64,000 bases of DNA from Cytobacillus massiliigabonensis (GCF_900199725.1 NZ_LT904904.1:1827932-1891931), one strand, 5' to 3'; positions 25,957 through 36,368 are shown, counted from the first letter of the stretch. The notes: generated by a model not told the origin, from the letters alone. Numbers and translations are program-made.

Positions 25957-26190
25957 TTACCCTCTTTTCGTAAAAGTGACTTTCCAATGTTTTTTCTCTA
26001 ATTCTTCTGCTTCGTGATCAAACCCTTTTGCTTTTAAAACAGTAAATAGGGGAGCAGGCTTAAATGGAGCATGGAGGATAAATACATCCCCTTTTTCAAG
26101 CCCGTTTATTGCCTGCATAATCTTTTGAAATGGCTCTAATTTGTTTTTTATATCTTCCCTAACGTCTAGCTCGATTACTTTATTTTCCAT
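25957..26190 (-). CDS. DUF2249 protein (first of pair)
   Basis: A 77-residue small protein starting MENKVIELDVREDI, with INGLEKGDVFILHAPFKPAPL, the DUF2249 core. It lies 33 bp after the Crp/Fnr gene with an AAAGGAGAGAG ribosome site. Often found near hemerythrin, nitrite or nitric-oxide genes; function unknown. Confidence 0.78.
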   Translation of the reverse strand: MENKVIELDVREDIKNKLEPFQKIMQAINGLEKGDVFILHAPFKPAPLFTVLKAKGFDHEAEELEKKHWKVTFTKRG

Positions 26191-26223
26191 TTATACTCTC
26201 TCCTTTAAATGTGTAATTTATTA

Positions 26224-26913
26224 TTAAAGAATTTCTTGCTTGAGACCATCTCGATTAACTAAAAAGAATCCTTCCTCGTCTGTTAACAAGAAATCTTTTT
26301 TCTTTAATTGGCTGATTGTTCTGCTCACTGTTTCCCTCGAAGTTCCAATCATATTTGCTAGTTCTCGATTGGTGAAATGAGTAGTGATTTTATATAAATC
26401 ATCTAATTTCATTCCATTCGTTTTGCAAAGCCTTAAGAAAAGCATAATAATTTGCTCATACGTATTATGAAGAATTTGTTCCTCCAGCCGATTTTGCAAA
26501 TCAACGATCTTTTCCCCCAATACTTTGAATAGCTTGATACAAAGCAATGGATTAGTAAGAAGGATTTTTTCGAAATCATCGATTGGGATTGTTATTAGTT
26601 GTGCTTCTTCAATTACTTCCGCATGTGCTGGATAATTCCCTTGTCTAAAAAAACCTGCGTGGGGAAACATTTCTCCTGCCTCTAGAACGGAAACAATTTG
26701 CTCTCTGCCAGATGTATCAGTTTTATAAATCTTTATTTTCCCTGAATGGATAAAAAACACGCGATCAAGCGGATCACCCTGCATAAATACATATAATTTA
26801 TACTTATACAGTCGGGTTTGGGCGATATCTACAATATGGGAAAGCTCCTCCTTCTCTAAATCTTTAAATAGAGGAACTGCCTTGAGGCGTTTTTCAATGT
26901 CCTCAATTCTCAA
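26224..26913 (-). CDS. Crp/Fnr-family transcriptional regulator, paralogue 2
   Basis: A 229-residue paralogue of the regulator at 9902-10594, sharing the beta-roll, the FPHAGFFRQGNYPAHAEV block and recognition helix TSRETVSRTI. Its few cysteines (LLCIK, RLCK) are not arranged as an Fe-S site. First gene of an apparent operon with two DUF2249 genes, the NnrS-like gene and the MIP18 gene, so it probably controls that module. A Crp/Fnr-like palindrome lies in its own upstream region (26982-26997), suggesting autoregulation or cross-control. GAAGGTGAACTA lies before the ATG. Confidence 0.88.
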   Translation of the reverse strand: MRIEDIEKRLKAVPLFKDLEKEELSHIVDIAQTRLYKYKLYVFMQGDPLDRVFFIHSGKIKIYKTDTSGREQIVSVLEAGEMFPHAGFFRQGNYPAHAEVIEEAQLITIPIDDFEKILLTNPLLCIKLFKVLGEKIVDLQNRLEEQILHNTYEQIIMLFLRLCKTNGMKLDDLYKITTHFTNRELANMIGTSRETVSRTISQLKKKDFLLTDEEGFFLVNRDGLKQEIL

Positions 26914-26981
26914 TTAGTTCACCTTCTTACAATTTTCTAGCTTAATATAAACCAAGTGTAGCACGATATTTTCGGAAAATA

Positions 26982-26997
26982 AGTGACCTGAATCATA
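26982..26997 (-). promoter_or_regulatory. Crp/Fnr-like operator upstream of paralogue 2 operon
   Basis: AGTGA-CCTGAA-TCATA matches TGTGA-N6-TCACA at 8 of 10 positions. On the minus strand its centre is about 41.5 bp before the start predicted from an extended -10, TGCTACACT (26963-26955). Confidence 0.45.
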
Positions 26998-27011
26998 GAA
27001 AATAAATATTT

Positions 27012-27026
27012 TGATTCTCATTCTCA
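27012..27026. promoter_or_regulatory. Weak Fur-like box
   Basis: TGATTCTCATTCTCA matches the 7-1-7 Fur pattern TGATAATNATTATCA at 11 of 14 positions. It sits between the regulator operon and the small zinc-finger gene. Weak on its own. Confidence 0.3.
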
Positions 27027-27057
27027 ACTAATAAAAAAAGAAAAAAAGAACCCGCAT

Positions 27058-27192
27058 TTAAGTGGATTCCTTTTCCTCTGCGCAATCAAAACAAAGTGTT
27101 TGCTGCTCCTCTGTATGAATACCATTAAAAAAACCATCAATACAATAGAGGTCCTTCCCGCATAAGTGGCATTTACTTACGAGTTCTCTCAA
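27058..27192 (-). CDS. 44-residue zinc-finger-like protein
   Basis: A small protein with CHLCGKDLYC and CFDC, giving two CxxC pairs for one metal site. TTG at 27192 is the likely start: GGAGTGA, which overlaps the stop of the MFS gene, is its ribosome site, so the two genes are coupled. Function not recognised. Confidence 0.6.
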   Translation of the reverse strand: MRELVSKCHLCGKDLYCIDGFFNGIHTEEQQTLCFDCAEEKEST

Positions 27193-27197
27193 AGTGA

Positions 27198-28355
27198 TCA
27201 CTCCATTCGATTATGTAAAGCTGTTTTTCTTTTGAAATAAAAGAATATCCAAATGCTGTTAACTAATAATAGACAGGCTGCAATAATAAATCCTGTACTA
27301 AAGGTAACAGATAAAATACCTGTTAATGAAGATCCAGCAACAACCCCGAGAGAGAAAAATGCGTAGAACAATCCAAAAGCTTTTCCTCTTGTTTCTTCAT
27401 CCGTTTGTTCAACGAGCATAGCAGATATAGATGGAAACAAAAAGGCAAAGCCAGCTCCATATAAAACCATACAAAAGAATAGAAATGGAAGAGAAGCTGC
27501 TCTGCTTAATAGAATTAGAGCAAAGCCAATGATGATCATTCCAAGCACCATCGTATGATGGTGCTGGTATTTATCAAACAACCGATTTGTCGGCAGCCCG
27601 AAAATTAATATGGCTGTAATTCCAAATGTACTAAGCAGCATCCCGCTAAAATGTGTCCCAAAGTTAAGTGCTTCAACTTGTAATGGCAGCATATATGCTA
27701 AAACACCTTGAGCAAACATTAGGGAAAAAGCACCAATGAAGCTAAAGGCTAATAAAGGAGTCTTTAAAATAGAAAATAGTGTATAGAAAGATGATTGATC
27801 CTTTTTGTTCTTTGAAACTGACCGAGCTGGCAAAATGAATGCTGAACAAACAGCAATTAGGAGCATCACACAAGCAATGATAATAAATACATACTCAATA
27901 TTGTATTTGGATGCGACTATTCCTCCAAAAGCTGGACCGATAATAGCAGATATCCCGACTGCAACACCTGAAATTGCCATGGATTTTCCCTGCTTACTCT
28001 CTGTTCCTCTATTTGCAAGAACGGTAAAGGCCGCGGGTACGAGAAATCCGCTAAATAATCCATGAAAGAATCTTACTATCATTAGCTGACCAGGTGTAGT
28101 TACAACCGCATAAAGAAGCAAAATGGCAGCGGTTAGAGAAAAGCCGAATAATAAAACCTTTTTGCCCCCTTGCTTATCAATCCAATAACCGGCCAATATA
28201 TTACCGAACATATTTGAGAATGAGTACATTCCGACAATTAAACCAATGAAAGCAGGTGATGCACCTAAACTTTTCGCAAAAGGGCTCATAATCGGCAATT
28301 GGGAGAACATATCGAAAAAAGAAATTAAAACGATAATTAATATAAATTGTTTCAT
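27198..28355 (-). CDS. Major facilitator superfamily transporter
   Basis: A 385-residue, 12-helix MFS protein. The cytoplasmic loop-2 motif is present as GYWIDKQGGKK, with a counterpart GLPTNRLFDKYQ in the second half. Closest in feel to drug-efflux or sugar-efflux MFS proteins; the substrate cannot be set. Monocistronic apart from the 44-residue gene directly downstream. The start region has no textbook ribosome site (GGAAGAGATTAG), so the N-terminus is likely but not certain. Confidence 0.85.
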   Translation of the reverse strand: MKQFILIIVLISFFDMFSQLPIMSPFAKSLGASPAFIGLIVGMYSFSNMFGNILAGYWIDKQGGKKVLLFGFSLTAAILLLYAVVTTPGQLMIVRFFHGLFSGFLVPAAFTVLANRGTESKQGKSMAISGVAVGISAIIGPAFGGIVASKYNIEYVFIIIACVMLLIAVCSAFILPARSVSKNKKDQSSFYTLFSILKTPLLAFSFIGAFSLMFAQGVLAYMLPLQVEALNFGTHFSGMLLSTFGITAILIFGLPTNRLFDKYQHHHTMVLGMIIIGFALILLSRAASLPFLFFCMVLYGAGFAFLFPSISAMLVEQTDEETRGKAFGLFYAFFSLGVVAGSSLTGILSVTFSTGFIIAACLLLVNSIWIFFYFKRKTALHNRME

Positions 28356-28481
28356 ATAAACTAATCTCTTCCTAATTATATAAATTTACTTATTCCTATT
28401 ATAACTGTTTCTAAAAAATAAAACGATGATTGTACATAATGAAGTGAAATTTTGGCTATGGGGAAAATATCATAGGATTAA

Positions 28482-28522
28482 TGTGACCCCTCTCACTAAT
28501 TAATTCCTGTTAATTATATAAA
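28482..28522 (+). promoter_or_regulatory. Crp/Fnr-like operator and -10 box before the third DUF2249 gene
   Basis: TGTGA-CCCCTC-TCACT (28482-28497) matches TGTGA-N6-TCACA at 9 of 10 positions. TATAAA at 28517-28522 is the likely -10. The operator centre would be about 41 bp before the transcription start, the class II activator position. Confidence 0.6.
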
Positions 28523-28558
28523 ATGAGGTTGTTAATAAATAATTAGGGGGAAAGAAAA

Positions 28559-28792
28559 ATGAAAGAATTTGCTCAAACAGTCAACGCGCCTGATTATCCG
28601 CCAAGAGAAAAGCATCCAACGATTTTTAAAGCGTTTGATTCATTGCAATCAGGTGAGTGTATGCAATTAATCAATGATCATGACCCTAGACCGTTACAAT
28701 ACCAATTTATGATGGAAAGAGAAGATCAATTTACTTGGGAATATCTTGAAGAAGGTCCTGATACTTGGAGAGTAGCAATCGGAAAAAAATAA
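28559..28792 (+). CDS. DUF2249 protein, third copy
   Basis: A 77-residue stand-alone DUF2249 protein with FKAFDSLQSGECMQLINDHDPRPL, the most typical core of the three in this window, and a Trp-containing C-terminus. AGGGGGAAAG precedes the ATG. The TGTGA-N6-TCACT operator upstream suggests activation by a Crp/Fnr protein, most simply one of the two paralogues nearby. Confidence 0.8.
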   Translation: MKEFAQTVNAPDYPPREKHPTIFKAFDSLQSGECMQLINDHDPRPLQYQFMMEREDQFTWEYLEEGPDTWRVAIGKK

Positions 28793-28817
28793 TTATCTAA
28801 TTTATTATATGGAACAA

Positions 28818-28851
28818 AGGAAGACAACAGATTACGCTGTTGTCTTTTTCC
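28818..28851 (+). terminator. Terminator after the third DUF2249 gene
   Basis: AAGACAACAG and CTGTTGTCTT arms around ATTACG, then TTTCC. Confidence 0.85.
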
Positions 28852-28910
28852 ATTTTTCGAAAGAATGTGATAATATAAAGGAGTTCAAATGATTAAGAGG
28901 GGGAAAGCGA

Positions 28911-30425
28911 ATGAACGAGACTGTAAGACTAGTAGAAAAAGAATTTTTGGATTACGTGAAAAAGATGGAAGCATATAAAGAAGCCTTAGGATTAATTTAT
29001 TGGGATTTACGGACAGGTGCTCCAAAACAAGGAGTGGAACAGCGCTCGGAAGTTATTGGTATGTTATCTACTGATGTCTTTAAAATGTCTACATCAGAAG
29101 AGATGGCCTCGTACATAGCTGAATTAACTGGCAATGAATCAATCCTCTCAGAAATAACGAAGAAAACACTTATTGAATGTAAAAAGGAATACGACCTCAA
29201 TAAAAAGATTCCTGCTGAAGAGTATAAGGAATATGTGATTCTTCAGTCAAAGGCAGAAAGTGTCTGGGAAGAAGCAAAGGAAAAATCGGATTTTGACATG
29301 TTTCGCCCGTACCTTGAGAAGCTTGTTGCAATGACTAAGCGTTTTATTCAGTATTGGGGTTATGAAGGGAATAAATATAATACATTATTGGACATGTTTG
29401 AACCTGGTGTAACAGTGGAAGTGCTTGATCAGGTGTTCGGCAAGTTAAGAGAAAAAATCGTCCCGCTTGTACAAAGCATTTCACAATCGGAGCATAAATT
29501 AGAAACAAGCTTTTTGTTTAAACATTTTCCAAAGGGAAAGCAGCGCGACTTTAGTTTAGAAGTTCTTAAACAAATGGGCTATAATTTTAATGCTGGCCGC
29601 CTTGATGAAACTGTTCATCCATTTGCGACAGGGTTGAATCCTGGGGATGTTCGTGTAACAACTAAATATGACGAAAAAGACTTTAGGACAGCAGTATTCG
29701 GAACAATCCATGAGGGCGGTCATGCGCTATATGAACAGAATATTTCTGCAGATTTAATCGGTACACCTTTATGCAGCGGAACCTCTATGGGGATTCATGA
29801 ATCTCAATCTCTATTCTATGAAAACTTCGTTGGACGTAATTATTCTTTCTGGAAAAAGAATTACGCTTTATTAAAAGAGTATTCTGAAGGACAGTTCGAT
29901 GAAGTCAGCTTAGATGATTTTTACAGGGCAATCAATGAATCAAAACCTTCACTCATTCGGATTGAAGCAGATGAATTAACCTATCCACTTCATATTATTA
30001 TTCGCTATGAAATTGAAAAAGGGCTGTTTAACGATGAAATAGAAGTGAAGGATCTGCCTGAAATTTGGAATAAGAAATATGAGCAATACTTAGGTGTTAA
30101 GCCAGAAAAAGATGGGCAAGGGGTTCTGCAGGATGTTCACTGGTCAGGCGGAAGCTTCGGGTATTTCCCTTCCTATGCATTAGGGTATATGTATGCGGCG
30201 CAGCTGAAGAATACCATGCTGAATGACATTCCAAACTATGATCATCTTTTAGAAGAAGGAAATCTGCTGCCAATTAAAGAATGGTTTACTGAACATATTC
30301 ATAAATATGGCAAGATGAAAAAACCGCTTGATATTTTAAAGGATGTTACCGGTGAAGAGTTAAATGCGAATTATTTAATTGATTATTTATATGAAAAATA
30401 TAGCAATGTGTATCAAATAAACTAA
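28911..30425 (+). CDS. ypwA: M32 family metallocarboxypeptidase
   Basis: A 504-residue cytoplasmic zinc carboxypeptidase, matching the size of B. subtilis YpwA. HEGGH (HExxH) with the downstream GIHESQSLFYENF segment supplies the zinc ligands and catalytic Glu. The family motif YDEKDFRTAVFGTIHE is intact. Removes C-terminal residues from peptides. AAGAGGGGGAAAG is a strong ribosome site. Same strand as the following EamA gene, with a hairpin (GGATGAC/GTCATCC, about 30438-30455) between them. Confidence 0.93.
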   Translation: MNETVRLVEKEFLDYVKKMEAYKEALGLIYWDLRTGAPKQGVEQRSEVIGMLSTDVFKMSTSEEMASYIAELTGNESILSEITKKTLIECKKEYDLNKKIPAEEYKEYVILQSKAESVWEEAKEKSDFDMFRPYLEKLVAMTKRFIQYWGYEGNKYNTLLDMFEPGVTVEVLDQVFGKLREKIVPLVQSISQSEHKLETSFLFKHFPKGKQRDFSLEVLKQMGYNFNAGRLDETVHPFATGLNPGDVRVTTKYDEKDFRTAVFGTIHEGGHALYEQNISADLIGTPLCSGTSMGIHESQSLFYENFVGRNYSFWKKNYALLKEYSEGQFDEVSLDDFYRAINESKPSLIRIEADELTYPLHIIIRYEIEKGLFNDEIEVKDLPEIWNKKYEQYLGVKPEKDGQGVLQDVHWSGGSFGYFPSYALGYMYAAQLKNTMLNDIPNYDHLLEEGNLLPIKEWFTEHIHKYGKMKKPLDILKDVTGEELNANYLIDYLYEKYSNVYQIN

Positions 30426-30482
30426 CAACGATGAAGGGGATGACGTCTGTCATCCTCTTCCATCATATATGGAGAGAATGCC

Positions 30483-31400
30483 TTGAAGAAAATGTTACCT
30501 TATATCATGATTGCATCTGGAGCTAGCCTTTGGGGGATGATCGCGTTCTTTGTTAAAGGGTTAGGAGCATATGACTTTACAGCGATGGAAATTGTGGCAA
30601 TTCGGGTTATCTTTGCTGCTGTTTTTCTTCTGATTATAGGTTTTATCCGCTACCAAAAAGAAATGAAACTTAAGCAAGTGAAAGATGTCAGGCTGTTTAT
30701 TGGGACAGGAATCCTGAGTATTGTCTTTTTTAACTTTTGTTATTTTACAACTATTAGTCAAATGAATATTTCTGTTGCCGTGATTCTTCTATATACTTCT
30801 CCTGCCTTTGTGACAATCCTTTCCTTTATTTTTCTAAAAGAAAGCTTAACTATAAAGAAGATTGCAGCAGTGGCAGGGACCATTTTAGGCTGTGTTTTAA
30901 TTGCAGGGATAACAATGGGAGACAGCAATATTACTTTTATCGGAATTATCACCGGATTAGGTTCAGGACTAGGATATGCTTTATACACGATATTTGGGAA
31001 GTTTGCTCTCGAAAAATACCAGCCATTTACAATTACACTATATACATTTCTTATTGCAGCAATTGCACTCATTCCTGTAACTAGGCTTTGGACTAAGCTT
31101 GACATATTAATGGATATGAATGTTTTACTGTATAGCATTGGCTTAGGGCTGATTCCAACTGTATTAGCTTATTTCTTATATACATGGGGACTTGAGAAAA
31201 CAGAGGGAAGCAAAGCAGCTATTATTGCCACAGTAGAACCGGTTGTTGCAACATTTTTAGGAGTATTTCTTTATGGGGAAAAGCTTGGGGTTTATCAAAT
31301 CATTGGCGCATTATGCATTCTAGGATCCGTATTAATCGTCAATATCTCTTTCCGGAAAAAGAGCATGAATACAAGCGGAAATACGGATTTGGCACAATAA
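30483..31400 (+). CDS. EamA/DMT-family transporter
   Basis: A 305-residue protein with ten hydrophobic helices in two EamA repeats. The second has the typical GYALYTIFGKFAL and PVVATFLGVFLYGEKL segments. Probable metabolite exporter or permease; substrate unknown. TTG at 30483 with TGGAGAG eight bases upstream is the best start. Followed at once by a terminator shared with the convergent oxidase operon. Confidence 0.85.
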   Translation: MKKMLPYIMIASGASLWGMIAFFVKGLGAYDFTAMEIVAIRVIFAAVFLLIIGFIRYQKEMKLKQVKDVRLFIGTGILSIVFFNFCYFTTISQMNISVAVILLYTSPAFVTILSFIFLKESLTIKKIAAVAGTILGCVLIAGITMGDSNITFIGIITGLGSGLGYALYTIFGKFALEKYQPFTITLYTFLIAAIALIPVTRLWTKLDILMDMNVLLYSIGLGLIPTVLAYFLYTWGLEKTEGSKAAIIATVEPVVATFLGVFLYGEKLGVYQIIGALCILGSVLIVNISFRKKSMNTSGNTDLAQ

Positions 31401-31433
31401 AAAACACTCCGGTCCATTGATCGGAGTGTTTCC
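31400..31433. terminator. Bidirectional terminator
   Basis: AAACACTCCG and CGGAGTGTTT arms around GTCCATTGAT, between the EamA gene and the cytochrome oxidase operon. Confidence 0.88.
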
Positions 31434-31436
31434 AGT

Positions 31437-33083
31437 TTACCAAAGTTTAAAACCTTTTGATCCCGGAGGAGCATTTTGTATTAAATCAATAAATGGAACG
31501 GTATAAGCAAACAAGATTAATAGAACGGTAATACCAAGCCATAATTTCATGTTTTCAAATACCATTGGTACTTTTTCGCCTGTCATTGATTCACCAACAG
31601 GGAAGTCTTGTTCTCCTTTAGGAGCAAAGAATGCAAGGTTGATAAAGATGTAAAGCATAAGAATAATACCAATAAATAGAATTGATCCGCCAACTGCTTG
31701 GGCAATTTGATATGGGATCCATTCAGCAGCTTGTGCTGAACCGCCGTATTCTGAGAAAGCAGAACGACGTGGTGCACCTAGTAAACCAGCCGCGTGCATA
31801 GCTCCAGACATGAATGTCATCCCGACTGTCCATGTAACACCTTGAATAATGGCTAGCTTATTCATTTTCTTTGTTAGTACACGTCCAGTTAAATGTGGAA
31901 TTAGCCAGTAAGCAATACCAAAGAATGTTAATACTACTGCTGTTGCAACAGTTAAATGGAAGTGGCCTGTAACCCATATCGTGTTATGAACAACTTGGTT
32001 CATTTGGAAGGAAGCATTAATAATTCCACCTGCACCAGCTGGGATGAATGACAGCATACCAATGAATGGTACAACAAATCGTGCATCGCCCCAAGGAAGC
32101 TTTTTAACCCATCCAAACAATCCTTTTGCTCCTTTAGAACGGCCATAGCTTTCGAATGTTGCAAACAATGAGAAAGCGGTCATTAATGAAGGAATAACTA
32201 CTAAGAATGTTAATATGGTTTGTAAAAATTTCCAAGCCGGATCAATACCTGGTTCTAATAATTGGTGATGGATCCCAACTGGAATTGAGAAAAATAAAAA
32301 TAGGACAAATGATAAACGTGCTAATGAATCTGAGAAAATTTTTCCGCCAATAATTTTAGGAATGATAACATACCATGCCATATATGCAGGTAATAACCAG
32401 AAGTATACTAGTGGGTGACCGAAATACCAGAATAATGTCCGGCTCACTCCAACATTTACAGTTTCTACTAAACCTAAAGACCAAGGCAATAATTGTAATA
32501 GAACAGTAGCTGCCACACCAATTGTACAAACGATCCACATCAAAGTATTAATAAGTGACATGTATGTTAAAAGTGGGCTTGCTTGACCTGGATTTTTCTT
32601 TCTCCATTCAATATATTTCATAATGATAACTGCACCATCAATCCAGCTACCAACAATTACGAGTGTCAGTCCAATATAATAGAGAGCATGTGCTTGTAAT
32701 GGTGCATAAAAAGTGTAAAGGACAGATGCTTCATTTAATAGAATCATGGTAGCAGCCATGATTGTACCAATTGTCATTACCGCAAAACCAATCCAGCCAA
32801 ACATGCGCTGACGGTTGGTAAGTGTTCCTGAAGTTCTGCTTACAGCGGCAATTTGAAAACCCATAATAAAGAAAGTAGTAAGTACAAGGCCTAAAACAAC
32901 ACCGTGAACAGTTAAAATTTGGTAGTACCCAATGCCTGCCGGTAATTCAAATTTACCAGAACGTACTAGAACTTGTAGTAAACCTGCAAGTCCGCCAATT
33001 GCTAAAGCGATAAATGCCACATAAAAATGGGCCATTGATAATTTGCCATCTCGGCGGTCAACTTTTAGTTTATCTTTAAGCAT
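31437..33083 (-). CDS. ba3-type cytochrome c oxidase subunit I
   Basis: A 548-residue heme-copper oxidase subunit I of the B (ba3) class, with about 12-13 helices. Heme and CuB ligand regions are visible as LTVHGVVLG, FWYFGHPLVYFW and VTGHFHLTVATA. Reduces oxygen in the membrane and is typically used at low oxygen. Its ATG shares an A with the stop of subunit II (TAATG), so translation is coupled. A Crp/Fnr-like operator upstream of the operon is consistent with low-oxygen or respiratory control. Confidence 0.92.
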   Translation of the reverse strand: MLKDKLKVDRRDGKLSMAHFYVAFIALAIGGLAGLLQVLVRSGKFELPAGIGYYQILTVHGVVLGLVLTTFFIMGFQIAAVSRTSGTLTNRQRMFGWIGFAVMTIGTIMAATMILLNEASVLYTFYAPLQAHALYYIGLTLVIVGSWIDGAVIIMKYIEWRKKNPGQASPLLTYMSLINTLMWIVCTIGVAATVLLQLLPWSLGLVETVNVGVSRTLFWYFGHPLVYFWLLPAYMAWYVIIPKIIGGKIFSDSLARLSFVLFLFFSIPVGIHHQLLEPGIDPAWKFLQTILTFLVVIPSLMTAFSLFATFESYGRSKGAKGLFGWVKKLPWGDARFVVPFIGMLSFIPAGAGGIINASFQMNQVVHNTIWVTGHFHLTVATAVVLTFFGIAYWLIPHLTGRVLTKKMNKLAIIQGVTWTVGMTFMSGAMHAAGLLGAPRRSAFSEYGGSAQAAEWIPYQIAQAVGGSILFIGIILMLYIFINLAFFAPKGEQDFPVGESMTGEKVPMVFENMKLWLGITVLLILFAYTVPFIDLIQNAPPGSKGFKLW

Positions 33084-33559
33084 TATTCAACCACCTCAAT
33101 TTTTGAAGTCATCATATGGTGTCCAACACCACAATATTCATTACAAAGAATTAAGTATTCACCTGTTTTATCAAATGTTGTAATATGTTCACTTATATAA
33201 CCAGGTTCGAGCATCATATTTATGTTTGTTCCTGCTACTTCAAATCCGTGTATGACATCCTTCGTAGTCGCGATGATTTTCACTTTTGCTCCTAGCGGTA
33301 CTTCAACCGCTCCTGGACTGTAAGAAAATGCGGAAGCGACAAAAACTAATTCATAATCCCATTCTTTACCTTCAACTTTTTTAAGTCCTGGCTCGTTAAA
33401 TGGTGCTGTTGTATCTACTTTCACAGGGTCAATGGTTGCTAGACAGCTTGGGGGCTGATTGCCAAGGTAGAATGCACTAACACCAATAACTGTAAGAAAT
33501 ACAATCAGCATGGCTACTCCAAAAATGAGCCAAATTTTCTCAAACTTATGCATATGCAT
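33083..33559 (-). CDS. ba3-type cytochrome c oxidase subunit II
   Basis: A 158-residue protein with one N-terminal membrane helix and an extracellular cupredoxin domain. The CuA motif C-x3-C-x3-H-x2-M appears as CNEYCGVGHHM, with the upstream ligand His in IHGFEV. Accepts electrons from cytochrome c and passes them to subunit I. AGGAG lies upstream of the first ATG. Middle gene of a three-gene operon. Confidence 0.92.
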   Translation of the reverse strand: MHMHKFEKIWLIFGVAMLIVFLTVIGVSAFYLGNQPPSCLATIDPVKVDTTAPFNEPGLKKVEGKEWDYELVFVASAFSYSPGAVEVPLGAKVKIIATTKDVIHGFEVAGTNINMMLEPGYISEHITTFDKTGEYLILCNEYCGVGHHMMTSKIEVVE

Positions 33560-33589
33560 GGCTTTTTTCTCCTCTCAATGATATTAAAA

Positions 33590-33745
33590 CTAAAAACGGC
33601 TTAAGAATAAAAAGTAAACTGCTACCCATGAAACTACTAGGAACGCTCCTAATATGGCGACTGATGCTGCCGTACCCTTTAGAGAAGAGCTATCCTCTGC
33701 TTCAATTTTCGTTTCTTTCTTACTATCGAGTTCTGTTTTCGCCAT
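33590..33745 (-). CDS. Cytochrome c oxidase small subunit IIa-like protein
   Basis: A 51-residue protein: a charged N-terminal 23 residues, then one membrane helix starting GTAASVAILG. This is the size and layout of the subunit IIa (CbaD-like) peptide that accompanies ba3 oxidases. It is the first gene of the operon, 30 bp before subunit II, with GGGAGTGAAGGG upstream. Too short to be found by length alone; context carries much of the call. Confidence 0.82.
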   Translation of the reverse strand: MAKTELDSKKETKIEAEDSSSLKGTAASVAILGAFLVVSWVAVYFLFLSRF

Positions 33746-33867
33746 TTCCCTTCACTCCCTTCGAAAATTTGAAAAAAGTAAATGATTACAGTTTCATAAT
33801 ACAAGACAATCGCTAAGAATCTACACCGTTATTGGGATTTCACAAAATGTTCATTCCTAACTTAATT

Positions 33868-33913
33868 ACTATACTAATAGTGAAAAATTGATTTTTCAGT
33901 GATAAATATCACG
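33868..33913 (-). promoter_or_regulatory. Crp/Fnr-like operator and promoter of the oxidase operon
   Basis: Palindrome AGTGA-TAAATA-TCACG (33898-33913) matches TGTGA-N6-TCACA at 8 of 10. On the minus strand a TATAGT -10 lies at 33873-33868. The operator centre is about 42-45 bp before the expected start. Confidence 0.5.
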
Positions 33914-34033
33914 TCTTGGGTGTGATAAATGTGAAGAAATTGTGAAGCTTTTTATGGTATCTTGACAAGATGATTAAACGAACAGAATATTTCGTGAAAT
34001 CAACGAACAACCCTTGTTTTTGGATAGTTTAAA

Positions 34034-34077
34034 AAACACGAACATTTGTGGTTCTGATCTTAATATAGTTCGTTTTG
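34034..34077 (+). promoter_or_regulatory. Paired PurBoxes (PurR operator)
   Basis: AAACACGAACATT (34034-34046) and, inverted, ATAGTTCGTTTTG (34065-34077) carry the central CGAA of PurBoxes with about 17 bp between them, the arrangement bound by PurR. More CGAAC motifs occur at 33978 and 34004. Confidence 0.7.
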
Positions 34078-34092
34078 TTTTTTGTGAAACTA

Positions 34093-34120
34093 TTGATTTT
34101 TTATAAAAGGATGGTATAAT
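34093..34120 (+). promoter_or_regulatory. xpt-pbuX promoter
   Basis: TTGATT, 16-base spacer, TATAAT (34115-34120). Start expected near 34127, just before the riboswitch. Confidence 0.75.
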
Positions 34121-34143
34121 AACTTTATTAATTTAATAGTCTT

Positions 34144-34217
34144 TCACTCATATAATCGCGGGGATATGGCCTGCAAGTTTCTACCGAGTTACCGTAAATA
34201 ACTTGACTATGAGTGAG
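34144..34217 (+). ncRNA. Purine (guanine-type) riboswitch aptamer
   Basis: Conserved core TATAATCGCGGGGATATGGC, CTGCAAGTTTCTACCG and TTGACTATG, closed by a CACTCAT/ATGAGTG P1 stem. The deciding pyrimidine is C (GACTATG rather than GATTATG), the guanine/hypoxanthine-binding form. Controls xpt-pbuX by transcription termination. Confidence 0.95.
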
Positions 34218-34265
34218 CAATGGATAGAGATGGTTTGTCTCTTTCTTGCCATTCACTTTACTCTG

Positions 34266-34333
34266 TAAAGCCTGAAGGTCATTGCTTCACTCATTTTTAT
34301 GATGTGAATGCAATGTCCCTCAGGCTTTTTTAG
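34266..34333 (+). terminator. Riboswitch-controlled terminator
   Basis: Long stem: AAAGCCTGAAGG and CATTGC pair with GCAATG and CCCTCAGGCTTTTT. Ends in a T-run about 40 bp before xpt. Confidence 0.9.
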
Positions 34334-34342
34334 TTTCTATAA

Positions 34343-36276
<1,934 letters not shown>

Positions 36277-36330
36277 AGTACTTTTAGTTTTAATGTGGCT
36301 TTGCGAATAGGTTTCAGATTTATTTCTTCC

Positions 36331-36368
36331 AAAAAAACCAGCTGATCAAACGATTAGCTGGTTTTTTT
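36331..36368 (+). terminator. Terminator of xpt-pbuX
   Basis: AAACCAGCT and AGCTGGTTT arms with a run of seven Ts. Confidence 0.9.
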
